From Halichondria panicea (lineage: Eukaryota; Porifera; Demospongiae; Suberitida; Halichondriidae), in NCBI RefSeq assembly GCF_963675165.1, contig NC_087383.1:2076979-2140978 (forward strand): a stretch of DNA of 64,000 bases. The letters are read 5' to 3'. The notes under the pieces are model-generated. The model saw only the letters and a program-made list of their open reading frames with translations, was not told where the DNA came from and ran no database searches. A program made the translations under genes and the position numbers. The first letter of the stretch is position 1. Each line of letters begins with the position of its first letter. Positions 10,640-21,677 of this stretch are shown in pieces.

Positions 10640-11060
10640 GTAAGGTTGTTCCACCCCCCTCTCCCCCTCTCCCAAAAAAAACAAGCGCATGCAGCTGCAT
10701 GCGAGCTAGCTAAGTTTAATAGAACAGTGTGCAATTATTCAGTTGCACTAGCTATCTAAAACTAGCTACTCAAAGCTATCTAACTAATCTAATCATCACT
10801 AACGGTTATTCATCCATTCATGTTTATTCATCCATTCATCGCAGATTAATTTTAACAGTTTATACAACAGCTATGTGGTTGTGATGTAGGTTAGACAGAA
10901 TGCTTACTACGGTTAGTGGGAGTTGCATACTCTTCCTAATGAACTTCTCATTATAGTCGTTTTTACGCACAATTTAGTTTGCTAGACTATAATAATGCAA
11001 ATGAGTTCTTGTTGTGCTATTATAGAGCAGCATCAATATTCGGGCCCATCAACTATCTCG
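10640..11060. other. Spacer of old repeat fragments
   Basis: It contains a piece of the CCGTATATC MITE relative (10680-10800). A segment near 10885-10945 recurs inverted near 28915-28975 (CTACGGTTAG, GAGTTGCATACTCTTCC). No gene was seen. Confidence 0.4.
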
Positions 11061-11271
11061 TATAGAATTCCCTTTGCTTCACTGCATTGCATGCGTTCTG
11101 GTCAACCATGCCTACGTTTTCGTGAGTGATAAATATTCGTCAAGGTTTAGCTTGCCCACGGAAACTATACCCAGGACGCTATACGTACGGTACGGTATAC
11201 TGTACCACTTTATCACCTGTTTCAAGTACTCTTCCTTCTCCCGTTACTTTGTAGCACTCGAATATGTCCAC

Positions 11272-12112
11272 CCCGTCCACTGCAGGCACACTGCTCTGCT
11301 TCAACTCCTTACAGCGATCCAGTGCCTTCTTGAGCTCTTCCTCCATCACAAGTCTCTCTTGCACAGCAGACTGGGTAATAGATTGCAAGGTGGTCATGTA
11401 CACACACAGGTATACAAACCATCACAGCATCGTGGTAGTGGTACAGTAGTTATAATAAAGGTACAATAGACTCTCGCTATTCCGACTCTCTGAAGTATGG
11501 CCTGAAATGTGGCCAACTCGCTATTCTGTATACTTGCTGCCCCAAACTAGTAATTTTATACGTATACATTTTGGGTGTGGTTTAGCAGAAAAACTGTGTA
11601 TGGGGGGAGTGGTTGGGGTGTACAATGAGAGGTAGGAAGCGGGATGCTCATGAACACTACAATGAAAGTTATAAAAAAGGTAAACCATTTTGTGAGCAAA
11701 CACAGCTGTGGGATTACATTGTAATAGAGAGGAAATGATTTATTATCTTTATTTCTTATCCTCGAGACAAAACCGCAAAATTAGTCATTAATATTCGAGG
11801 TAGGTTGATTATAAGCCGCGGCTATTTTCTGAAATGCAAACTACCGCGCTCTTCTGGCCAAGTTGCACTGTCCCAAGGGTGGCCGGATTAACGAGAGTCT
11901 ACTGTACATGTATTAATTATACAGTATTCACCGAGTGTATACATGTACATGCTAAACTCACATCTGCCCTTGCTGTTGGCCAGTTCCAATTCTCTCACCA
12001 GCTCAGCCATGACACCTGGGTCCATGATTTGAGACCTCTCGAGCAGCTTCTCCTCCAACTCCCTCAGCAGGTCATCCTCTAGACATTGAATGGTCTCACT
12101 CTTCTCCTCAAC
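11272..12112 (-). pseudogene. Kinesin-7-like stalk fragment, copy 2
   Basis: Only two coiled-coil exons remain: 11962-12112 (VEEKSETIQCLEDDLLREL) and 11272-11370 (ERLVMEEELKKALDRC). They are separated by another copy of the CAGTAGACTCTCG MITE. A degenerate second copy of the first exon lies near 12290-12365. With no motor or upstream exons this is a duplicated remnant. Confidence 0.5.
11464..11904. mobile_element. MITE, CAGTAGACTCTCG family, copy 2
   Basis: This is the paralog of the element at 7131-7575 with the same TA flanks; the left end has mutated to CAATAGACTCTCG. It was probably copied with the surrounding block rather than inserted independently. Confidence 0.7.
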
Positions 12113-12553
12113 CTGACAGGGGAACATCAATAAGTTGCTGCCAGGTGGAGAATACTCGACATACAATAGTGATGTGCATGTACACTCAACTACAGAAAAT
12201 CTGGCAATGAAATTTAACGGTATTCTCCCACTTTGAGTTTGTGTGCTTGTGTACATGCTAATTTAAAATTACTCACATCTGCATAGTTCCAATTTTCACT
12301 CCAGCTCAGCCATGACACCCGGGTCCATGATTTGATATCTCTTGAGCAGCTTCTCCTCCATGTCTAGATGACTGCACTTCTAGAAGGTAAAAGGAAAACA
12401 AAATAATGCATTTGGTAAAGATCTACTCTCATGCAAACAACATTGTAATTAGTATTGAGAGCAAATACATGTGATGATCATTACCAAATTTACTGGTAAA
12501 GGGTCAAACTGTTAGCAAGAGAGTTCATAATAGACGAACTCTTGCTGTTAGTA

Positions 12554-13400
12554 CAGTAGCCCTCATATAAAAGTTCCCGTTCCGTACCGTTCAATTTGCG
12601 TACAACGGTTCGCGTAGAAACGGAATGAAAACGGAAGCCAGCTCATTAAAATTTAATACGGTACGGAAATAACCGTTTTAATTCTGAAATAACGTTCGCA
12701 CGTGTAGCTGCATGATTTGCTCCGTAGCTAGCTGGCTAGTGTGTTCCAAGAAATCAAGCTGGTGAACTGTTCTACTAAACAAAGAATCCTCATCCTTCAC
12801 AAACAGCTACGGAGCAAGTACAGAATCCCTAAGAAGCAAGGTCAAGGCGAGCTAGATCTAGTTAGAATAATTACTGACATTTAGTTTGAACATTTATATT
12901 TATATTTATAGCACTGTACATGAATTTGTTATTCTTCATTTGACATGATGTTTTAATGATACAGGACATTGTATACGATAGTGTATAATTTATAATGAAG
13001 TGTTCAACAAAAGTAATAGTACAATCAGATCATAATATAATGTAGCTGTATCTAAGATTCCAGACTGAGAGATCTGGTTGACTTGCTACTACCAACTTTC
13101 TCATCTTCTTCCAGCCTTGCATGTAAGTTCTGCAGTATTCCCAGTGCTATTTGTATGCCCCTGGATTACACTAGAGAAGTTAGTACATTTGTAGCTTGCG
13201 CTTAGTACATACAGAATAAATAAAAATTATTATTGCTAACTCAGCAAATTCCACCCGTTTTTTCTCCTAGAACGGTGTAGGTAATTACGGTGCGTTTATG
13301 AATAATACGCTACCGTTTAGTTAGCGTTTTCTGACTCCGTAAAAACGGGAACGTTACGTGCAACTGAAACGCAACGGGAACTTTTATATGAGGGCTACTG
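12554..13400. mobile_element. MITE, CAGTAGCCCTC family (847 bp)
   Basis: It starts CAGTAGCCCTCATATAAAAG and ends with the inverted copy CTTTTATATGAGGGCTACTG, with TA on both sides. The paralogous site near 52880 reads CTGTTAGTATGTAAAAT, an exact empty site with a single TA. No transposase ORF is present. Tc1/mariner-type mobilisation is inferred from the TA target. Confidence 0.85.
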
Positions 13401-14092
13401 TATGTAAAATTGCCAGCTATGGACCCCAACTAGTACCTACATGCAAATTTTAGGGGGGGGAATTGGAGCTAGGGGGAATATCCCCCTTCCCCCCTGTATG
13501 ACACACTGCTCACCCTTTAGAAGACTGCCCCCCCCCATACACACACACTCACCCTTCTAGAAGAATGTCCCACAATAGCCTTCGGAGCTGTCTCCTTCCT
13601 CTCAATGTGCGTCTTGAGTACCTCGTTTCGACTAATCTTGGACGCTAGATACAGCACACCTGCCACTGTAGCATGTAGCAGCACTCTGTGATGTGCCTCA
13701 AGACCTTTCTCCTTCACAGCAAGCTCTTGCAGCTGGTGTAGGAACACCAGTATATCTGAGAGCCTTTGATATAAGAATTCCAGTGTCAGGAGAAATACGA
13801 GTTGGTAGAAAGCGAGTGTGTTAGCAGGGCTAGTGCAGAGAGTTTTGGCCAGTTCCAGGAGATTGGTGAAGAGAGAGTTGACTGTTTTAGAGAGGAATCC
13901 TTTCTAAACCACACCCTCCAGACTCACCCAATCACTGCACAAGGGGAGGGTATAAATACACGTACATGTAGCTGTATGCACTGCACATGACATACATGTA
14001 CATGTAGTGAAAGCTAAGACAAAAGCTCATATGGACCTGTGTAACTAACAAATAAAATATAGTGTGTCAAATGCACACTGAACATAGCAAGG

Positions 14093-14112
14093 TACACACA
14101 CACACACACATC
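14093..14112. repeat. (CA)n microsatellite
   Basis: A short CA dinucleotide run lies in the intron beside the donor of EFR3 exon 9. Similar runs occur at 35813-35834 and 43695-43722. Confidence 0.8.
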
Positions 14113-15229
14113 CACATACGTGTTGAGAGGAATCTTGTCCTTGTTGGCATGGTGATGTACGAGACGATGCCAGAGTAGGGCCACATCCAACTGTGTGCTG
14201 GGCTCTCGTATGAGGAGCAATTGGACGAGGGAGGCAAACAGTTGCCCTGGGAACGCCGTCTCCAGCACTGATGCGTGACAAGTGTCAGCCACCGCCCTCA
14301 AACACTTGACCAGGGAGGTAGTCAACATGGGGCTGCATAATAAAGGAGAGAATACAATTATGGAAGCTTAAACACTTAGTAATGCACGCAGTCTATTGTG
14401 CATGGTCACATAATTATAAGCAGATCATCCTCTATTACATAATCAAAGGTTACTGCTATAAACAGGATTCACGAAGGCACCAGAATCAGAGAACACGTAC
14501 ATGTACAAACAGTGTTTATGACAGGAAACTAAACACATACATGTACACAAACAGCTACATAAAGCAAAAGCTGTATAATATCATTCTCACCTGTTTTGAG
14601 TGTCCTGAGCTGCCAGAGGATGTACAGACAGTCCAGTGGTGGCTCCGCTATCAAGACCCCCTGAGGCCACGGGTACATAAGAGTTGATGAGCCCCAGTAT
14701 ATCTGGCTTGTGATAGTCGGGAAGGACTCCTGCAAACTCCCCCACAGTGATAGTGATGGATTGCTGAAAGGTCAGAGAGGACGTGAGGTCGGAGGGGCCT
14801 TCTGAAACAGTTTCTATGGAGATACGGAGGTGGCGGACCAGTGTACGGAATATATCCAGTACAGACGGACCTGCATGAGTGGACACAAGCTAAGTAATGT
14901 AAATACATGTATGCAGATTTAAAGTGTGGAATTAAACCGTGTCAAAACATACATGTACAGTCATGCAGAAACTTTAATAACAGCTATGAAAGGATCTGCG
15001 TATGAAGAATAAATGCGTATACCCTTCTTTAGAAAATGGCCCAAAAATAGTGTGTGCAACCATACAAGTACTTTACCATGGAGACTCACCTAGAGAGCTG
15101 TCTGCTGCCACGGCAACACACTTAGAGAGTGTGCTGAGGATCCCTTGTTTGGTCTCCCAGGACTCCTTCACCTTGGCATCCAGGTGGTCCACCAGCGACT
15201 GGACGGCCTTGTACCGATCCTGTCTCTGT

Positions 15230-15490
15230 GGGGGTACGTGTATAGTGGATAATGTACACTGGGGGGCTGTGGGGGTACGTGTTAGATACTGTACACTGGG
15301 GGGCTGTGGGGGATAAGATAATGGCTGTGGGGGGATAAGATAATGTACACCGGGGGGCTGTGTGTTAGATACTGTACACTGGGGGGCTGTGGGGGATAAG
15401 ATAATGTACACTGGGGTGCTGTGGGGGGATAAGATAATGTACACTGGGGGGCTGTGGGGGGATAAGATAATGTACACTGGGGGGTACATG
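15230..15490. repeat. Short minisatellite in EFR3 intron 6 (copy 2)
   Basis: About seven imperfect units contain ATAATGTACACTGGGGGGCT followed by GTGGGGG. The corresponding intron of copy 3 holds a much longer array (55917-57165). Confidence 0.8.
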
Positions 15491-17718
15491 TCTACACTGT
15501 AAGTAGACACTGGAGGGAACAATTGAAATGCTTGAATAAACAATCCTGTTCAGAAAGTGACGGACCTGAAAGCTATCAATGTTACACAACAGAATAAAGC
15601 AGAGAGCAACGAAATACTGTTGATCACAGTCCGTTATATGGACAGTCAAGTCAGAATTTACAGTCGATCGTATGACCACAAGTATTTTTATCAAGCTATG
15701 ATGCACTATACACTATAATGGTGAGAACACTTGGCCACCAGTGCATGTATATACGTGTACCTGCATGGCTTCCACGACGATGACGTACACACCAGCTGTG
15801 AATTCCTTGTCTGATATCCATAATTTGTTTAGGTCAAAGTGTCTACAAGGGGAGCAATGGAGTGTTACTATATACACAGGAAATGAGACAATGGTTGTGG
15901 TACTAGACCTGCTGAGACAACATTGCACAATAGGTCATAGCACTTTACTAACATCAGGAGTTCAATAAGAATCCTAATGCACTCCTGCTGAATGCAGTTC
16001 GATTTAAGTTACACCTATTAGGGAAACCACCTTGCCTACAAATACAGTGTTGCAACACATACGTACGCACAATGTATACATATACATTAGGGAAACCACC
16101 TTGCCTACAAGTAGCACCTACGCACACGAGGCATTGACTGACTTACTGCAGTATTGGCTTGAGGACACTGTCGATGTGAGAGAGTCCGGCAAAAATGATG
16201 AGCTCAGTGAGACTATCCTGAGAGTACCCTCCCAGACTGTCTCCCTCCTCCACAACAGGCTGGATCTCACCAAACTCTCTGTCAGAGTGGGAGGGGGGTT
16301 ACTATGGGCACACACGGCATACTCATACACATTGCCTAAGGCCACCAATGGGTAATGGTGCGTGTACGTCGCTCATTGAAGCTACAGTATGTATGATTGT
16401 GTATTAGCCAGTGCTCCAGGAGCAGCAACTTGTAGATACTATTAATGTTATTACATAATTATAGTATACCTTGACTGGGCGACACTGTGACTGTGCATAT
16501 TGAAGAGGAAGGGCGGCACTATCTTGTTCATGTGATCAAGGTCCCAAATGTTCATCTGGAGGTTGTCTTGCCGACCAATCTTCTTTATCACTCCCCTCAG
16601 CCGTTGCAACCCAGCCATCTGCGTCCTGTGTGAGGTGTAGTGGGGAGGGGTGGAGTTGGTGATATAAGAAATGTGATCACAAGTAATGCATGTGGCAGAG
16701 CACCCTAAGGGCGGTACAGTTAAAATATGACACCTAACACTTCGAACTGTGGCCACTCAAACTCATTTCATTTCAAAACAGTGAATGTGCTCATACTCGT
16801 GATATTTGTCGGCGTCGTCGACATTCTTGGTGAGGCTAAGAGAGGCAAAGCGGTGGATGAGGAAGTCGTACTGTCTGTGGTAGGGGGTGTTCCCTTCCTC
16901 TCGCTCGGCAAACTTCACAAACTGTGTGTGTGGAGGAAGGGTCGTCAATGTGTTGTATACACAATACACTATTAACAAAATGAAAAGTATATGTACATGC
17001 AATCTAATCGTGAAGATACACGTTCACTCTCTGCACTCACCCACCCACACACTCTACTCACACACCCACACCACACACACTCCCTACTCACCGAATTTGT
17101 GGCCATGATATGCAGTTCTGTGTTGCTAGTTTCCAGCATATTATGCAGTATATCCAGGTAGCTATCCACAATCAACTGGAGCTTTCGTGAGTCACAGGCT
17201 GACAGCAGCTTCTCCGTCACTTGCAGAGCCACACTCACATGCCTGGGGGGAGGGAGGGGCATGAAAATGGTATTTTGTACCACGTTTGTGAGAAAGCCAT
17301 TGGATACTATAGTTGTATCATAGATATAACATTTAAAGTTCCCAGCCAAATAAGATACATCATTTTCTGTTCCGGAGGTACGGGGATGGTCGATAAATTT
17401 CCCTAGCTATACATGACATGTCGACATTGTATACTGTACAGGTATGTCTCTGAAATAGTCGTCTAACCCGTTTCTCTCTCTTTTGCAGGCTCTGACGCAG
17501 TCTCAGAGCGAGGTACTCTCTAATATTGTCCAGATGGTCAGGGGAGGTTTGAACAAAGAAGAGCAGCTTGTCTATATTAGCAGACACAGGTGTGGGTGTT
17601 TGAGGGTCCTCTGGGAAGAGCCCATCAACCAGCCGTTTGTAGCGAGGTTTGGGGCAGCAGAAGCACGTCGCCATAGTTAGATCTAGTTCTGTGTCTTGAT
17701 TGATTGTAGACCTAGCAT

Positions 17719-18378
17719 TTATTTGTAAAACGTAGAGCAGAGGTTTTTATGTAGTATGTTGGCAACCCTGCGCTTTCTTCTGGGTTTCTCACCCGTATCG
17801 TTTGAGGTACCCCCGAACGAGTCGGGTAAGAACTCAGCTAGTTCGATAAATTCCCCTTTTTCCGATTTTTTAGATAGTTTGTCGGGAATGGGGATGGCAT
17901 TCTGGCCTACATTGACCGTATATGGAATAATGCTTGGTATCGTCGGTAATGTGGGGAGGCTCATGCGGGTTTGAGTACGGGGGGCACTAGTGGATACGAG
18001 GGGAACATGTGCTAGTGAGGTACTTGACATACCTGCCGTTCCGGTGCTGACAACAGGGCCTGAGGTGGGACTCCGTGGGGTACCCGAGCCGGAAGCAGAG
18101 ATGGTTGGGATCGAGGGTGGGACTGATGGTGAGACTGATGAGGGGCCGGCTGTGGGACAGTGTTGTTGGACTGCTGCCTGAATCCGCTGGTCCATTGCGG
18201 TGATGATCGTTGGTAACACCGCGCCGAAGGCTGCCTGGACAGAATTGGCAATCATGGTGTTGAGAGTTGTCGGAGTTGTCGTCGGGTTGGTGGAACTGAT
18301 CGGCGGTGTTCCAGTTGAGGATGTGCTCCAGGAGGTAGTGGTCATCTTCATATAGAGAATTACAGGATAGATCAGCAA
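17719..18378 (-). CDS. Retroelement (gag-like) ORF, copy 2
   Basis: 219 residues, nearly identical to copies 1 and 3, with the same MTTTS start region, GEFIELAEFLPDSF motif and RRKRR tail. It again lies 45 bp upstream of the EFR3 ATG on the same strand, and faces an NLR start (18544). It has an in-frame loss relative to copy 1 and no stop codons. Confidence 0.5.
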   Translation of the reverse strand: MLIYPVILYMKMTTTSWSTSSTGTPPISSTNPTTTPTTLNTMIANSVQAAFGAVLPTIITAMDQRIQAAVQQHCPTAGPSSVSPSVPPSIPTISASGSGTPRSPTSGPVVSTGTAGMSSTSLAHVPLVSTSAPRTQTRMSLPTLPTIPSIIPYTVNVGQNAIPIPDKLSKKSEKGEFIELAEFLPDSFGGTSNDTGEKPRRKRRVANILHKNLCSTFYK

Positions 18379-18543
18379 GAGAAATCTTGAGAATTATAGG
18401 ATAGACCCAGAAGAGAAGTTTTCTAATTCGTTTGTTCTTTCACTGACTGCCTGACCACGTGTTCCTTGCGCATGCCAGTACCGTGTTGGTTGCAATTGGT
18501 ATTCTGAGAGAGCTAGCTGCAAGGCACAGATTTATTTGCTGGA

Positions 18544-19172
18544 ATGGCCACTAAAGAGCAGAACCAAGGTATAAAGACTGTCATGTTTCCTATAAAGGAT
18601 AAACCCAATGATTGCTAAAGCATAAAACCCTCATTGGTGATTGCTAACCTTGTGTGCTTGCTATCTATTTCAGAGCTCACAATTGACGATCTGAAGACAG
18701 AAATGAAACTGACTGATGAGCAGCTCAATACAGCAATACAAGAACCAGATCTACCCGAGTTAGCAGCATGTTTCGATAACACTGATGATTATCTTGAAAA
18801 GCTGGAGCTGTCAATGGAGCTGCCCTCTATCAACTTCTGAATACAAACAATTCCCTTGAATGTCTTAATTTGTCTGGTAACACATTGACTAACTGTCGTC
18901 ACATTGCTGCTGGACTTGCAGCCAATAAGACTCTGAGAAGATTGGACTTGTAAACTGACTGATCAGAGTATCGAGGAGCTATCAACTGGACTGATCAACA
19001 AGATTGAAACACTGCACATTTATGATGGAACAGAAGATGGAATGAAGACGCTTGCCAGACATCTAACTGACACTATTGGTGATACCCGACCACCTAATTA
19101 ATACTCTGTATCGAGACAGCATTCAGGGACGCTAACAAAGAGAGGAAGAGAAATGGACTGCCTGAGATTTAA
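18544..19172 (+). pseudogene. NLR2 remnant: Death-like exon joined to LRR end
   Basis: Exon 1 (from 18544) and the start of exon 2 (from 18674) match NLR1 as far as LEKLELS, then jump at about 18815 into the LRR-coding region (the part equivalent to NLR1 position 3748). The join is out of frame and stops at 18838-18840. The whole NACHT domain is missing. More small losses follow in the LRR tail, which ends near 19172 with the duplicated 3' sequence. It cannot encode a working receptor; a short Death-like peptide is the most it could give. Confidence 0.85.
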
Positions 19173-19369
19173 TGTGGTTGCATTCTTACCATGATTTTAA
19201 TTACTTTTGACAATGGATTTTATTTTCTGCCATAATTATATCACATTATAATAAATGACAATTTGAGAAAAGTAGCAAAGTACTATAATATATAGTATAT
19301 TATGTTGGAACATTAGGTCGTTAATAACTTGTCAATAGTACATGCAGATGATATAAATAATTCATGCAC

Positions 19370-20422
19370 TGCTGTGAATAGTCAATGAATACATGCAATT
19401 TGCTAATGGAAAATCCAATTTAACGCTCTGTCGATTTTTGTTCATGAGGAAGATGAGCAGACTAACGTTCACTTTGGCCCTCCCAAACATCTTCATGATT
19501 GCCAGGTCCTCGTATTGCAGCTGAAGGAGGTCCTGTGTGGGGAGAAGAGAGGGCAGTGAAACACTTCAACTGGTATAAGACAAAGAATGCATGTATTTGT
19601 AAGACAAATGAATACATGTACTTACATACACCGTACAAGCATACCAACACTATACCTGACACAAGGCAGTAAACTTCTTAAACACTTTACGTACCTACCA
19701 TCTACCTGTACACACACCCTCACCTGGAGGACCAGCTCCACCTTCTCTATCTGCCTGATGTGATCTCCAACACAACATTTCCGAACCTGAACCTGGACGA
19801 GTAAGAAATAATGTTTTCACATAATTATAGCATAACGTTGCACATAAGATCAAAGCTGTAGCAAGCGGTCAGGCTGGTCAGGTTTTGGCCTAACCACTTT
19901 TTGCAGCTGGGTAGGCAATGGTCGTAAATATTGTAAGTGATAATGCGCATGCTATTTTGGTGAGGAAAAGGGATGACCTTTTTCTTAGGTAAAAAATTCA
20001 CCACTGTATAAAAGTTCCAATAGTAGAAAAGCAGCTGACCTTTAATTGCAAGTTGGCCTGACCACTTTAAAGTTGCTTGCTACGCCCCTGCATGAAGATT
20101 GGGGCATAAAAATAAGTCAATAGCCTCACACTGGAGGAATTGTTAAGTCTAGATTAGTAGTAGAGTCTGAGCTTCAGTCAAACAGTGGACAAAGTACGTA
20201 CCAGAGCAATTAATGGCACATGTGATGATTATCATGTTGTTTAATAGAAGTATGCTAGTATAACGGCTACTCTCACTCAAGTATACGGAGACTTACAGAG
20301 TGGGTGGGGCATATCTCCATGGACGCTGATGTATGGATGATTGGCTTGGTCACGTCAGAGTACTCGTCGATACCCAGCTTTCTGTCCAGGGGTCCACAGT
20401 CGATGCTCGCAGGAAGAACCCT
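19370..20422 (-). pseudogene. IQGAP C-terminal fragment, copy 2
   Basis: The GRD exon at 20297-20422 is 126 bp and fully open (42 codons, GPLDRKLGIDEYSDVTKPII), matching DEYSDLVTLTKP of IQGAP1 and flanked by good splice sites. It is the only one of five copies without an extra base in the C-run. The penultimate exon carries the 43-bp loss, and the last exon (up to 19532) is open but extended past the usual stop. The exons that should lie between are absent. Confidence 0.75.
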
Positions 20423-21221
20423 CTGTGGGGGGTACAGTGAGAGTCATAATTATTATTATGATTCAGTTCCGGGAATAAATGTCATAGAAAGTCACTAATT
20501 GACTCACATTTTTTCCAGCCGAGGCAAATGGAGCACAGCTATAGGTTATGTCTCTGTGGGGCATGGAAAAATTGATTTACTGAAATTGTGTATCAGGTTT
20601 TAAGCAACTAATAAGGATTATCACTTATTGAGCGCACAATTCCCCGCCCACACACACCTGGTCAGTAGACAGCTGATTGCCTATCCACAACATTGAAGGA
20701 TTTTATCGCAGCTATGTACTTCATTGTACAGCTGCAAGGGGAGTGACGTGTGATACAGTGTGATTCAATGAAAGTCAGTACAACACAGTTAGTGTATGTT
20801 TACCAAAGAGGTACATGAGATTGTTCTGACAAATCATTCTTGTACTCTCTAATACACTAACAGGGTTTCATCTAGGATAACAAGTTGGGGGGGGGATTTG
20901 GGAGTGCGTAAGCGCAAGTGTTTGGCTATGCCCACTTAAAAAAAGTTGATTTAATACTAATGTGATGATGTCATTATTCTACAAGATTTGGGGGGGGGGA
21001 AGAACCACCCTCCCCTACTAGATGAAACCCTGACTAACTGATACAGTACCAAAGATGCAACCTTTTACATGGCAAAATTAAAAACGGCCATTGTCAAAGT
21101 AATGTAGACGCAATCGGCATCATGTATAAATTGTGTATTTGGCCTGGCCTAAGCCATATTCAGTACATACTATATAGCAGGTCATTTTCGTAGGTTATAA
21201 CATTCGAAACAAACAACGTCT

Positions 21222-21408
21222 ACACACAGTAAGTGCAGTAGTAGTAGATCTAAGAGGTAGTCTAATGCTCAAGAATGATGGAACATCTTATATACATATA
21301 GTAGTCATCTGCAGAATTGTGTAGAGGAGATGTTTCACCATCTTTGAGCATTAGTTTACCTCTTAGATCTACTACTACTGCACTGCACTATACTGCACTT
21401 ACTGTGTA
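21222..21408. mobile_element. Fold-back element (plus partial repeat to 21580)
   Basis: The left arm CACAGTAAGTGCAGTAG...AGATCTAAGAGGTAG...TGCTCAAGA is repeated inverted on the right (TGAGCATTAG...CTCTTAGATCTACTACTACT...CACTTACTGTGT). A partial copy follows at about 21455-21580. There is no ORF. Confidence 0.75.
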
Positions 21409-21677
21409 TATAGCTAGTAGGTATCTTCAAGACCAGCTAGCTCACTGACAGTTGACAAACTAATGCTCAAAGATGGTGGAACATCTCTACACAATTCTAC
21501 TACTACTGCATGCACTTACTGTGTATATAGTAGGTATCTTCAAGACCAGCTAGCTCACTGATAGTTGACAAACACTCTCTGGGACAAAAACCATTGTGTA
21601 GCTCTTACTTCAATATTTTACAAACTTCCTTTATTTAGAATAATAGCGCATGCATTGCAGAATGCAGAGGCTGCAAA

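Larger units (their letters stand above)
13553..17674 (-). pseudogene. EFR3: EFR3-like gene, copy 2 (nonsense codon in exon 10)
   Basis: Exons in minus order: about 17440-17674, 17092-17242, 16797-16921, 16470-16625, 16147-16278, 15761-15842, 15090-15225, 14591-14870, 14120-14332 and 13553-13934. From exon 2 on, the splice phases I checked fit. Residues align with human EFR3 in order: N-terminus, MATNSFVKFAEREEG, GVIKKIGRQDN, MNKIVPPFLFNM, FDLNKLW, VAVAADSSLG, LVRHLRIS, VLETAFPGQ and VFLHQLQEL. The last visible exon has an 18-bp deletion and an in-frame TAG at 13904-13906 where copy 3 has a leucine codon. The C-terminal third of EFR3 was not found downstream. The first nine exons are open. 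Confidence 0.8.
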
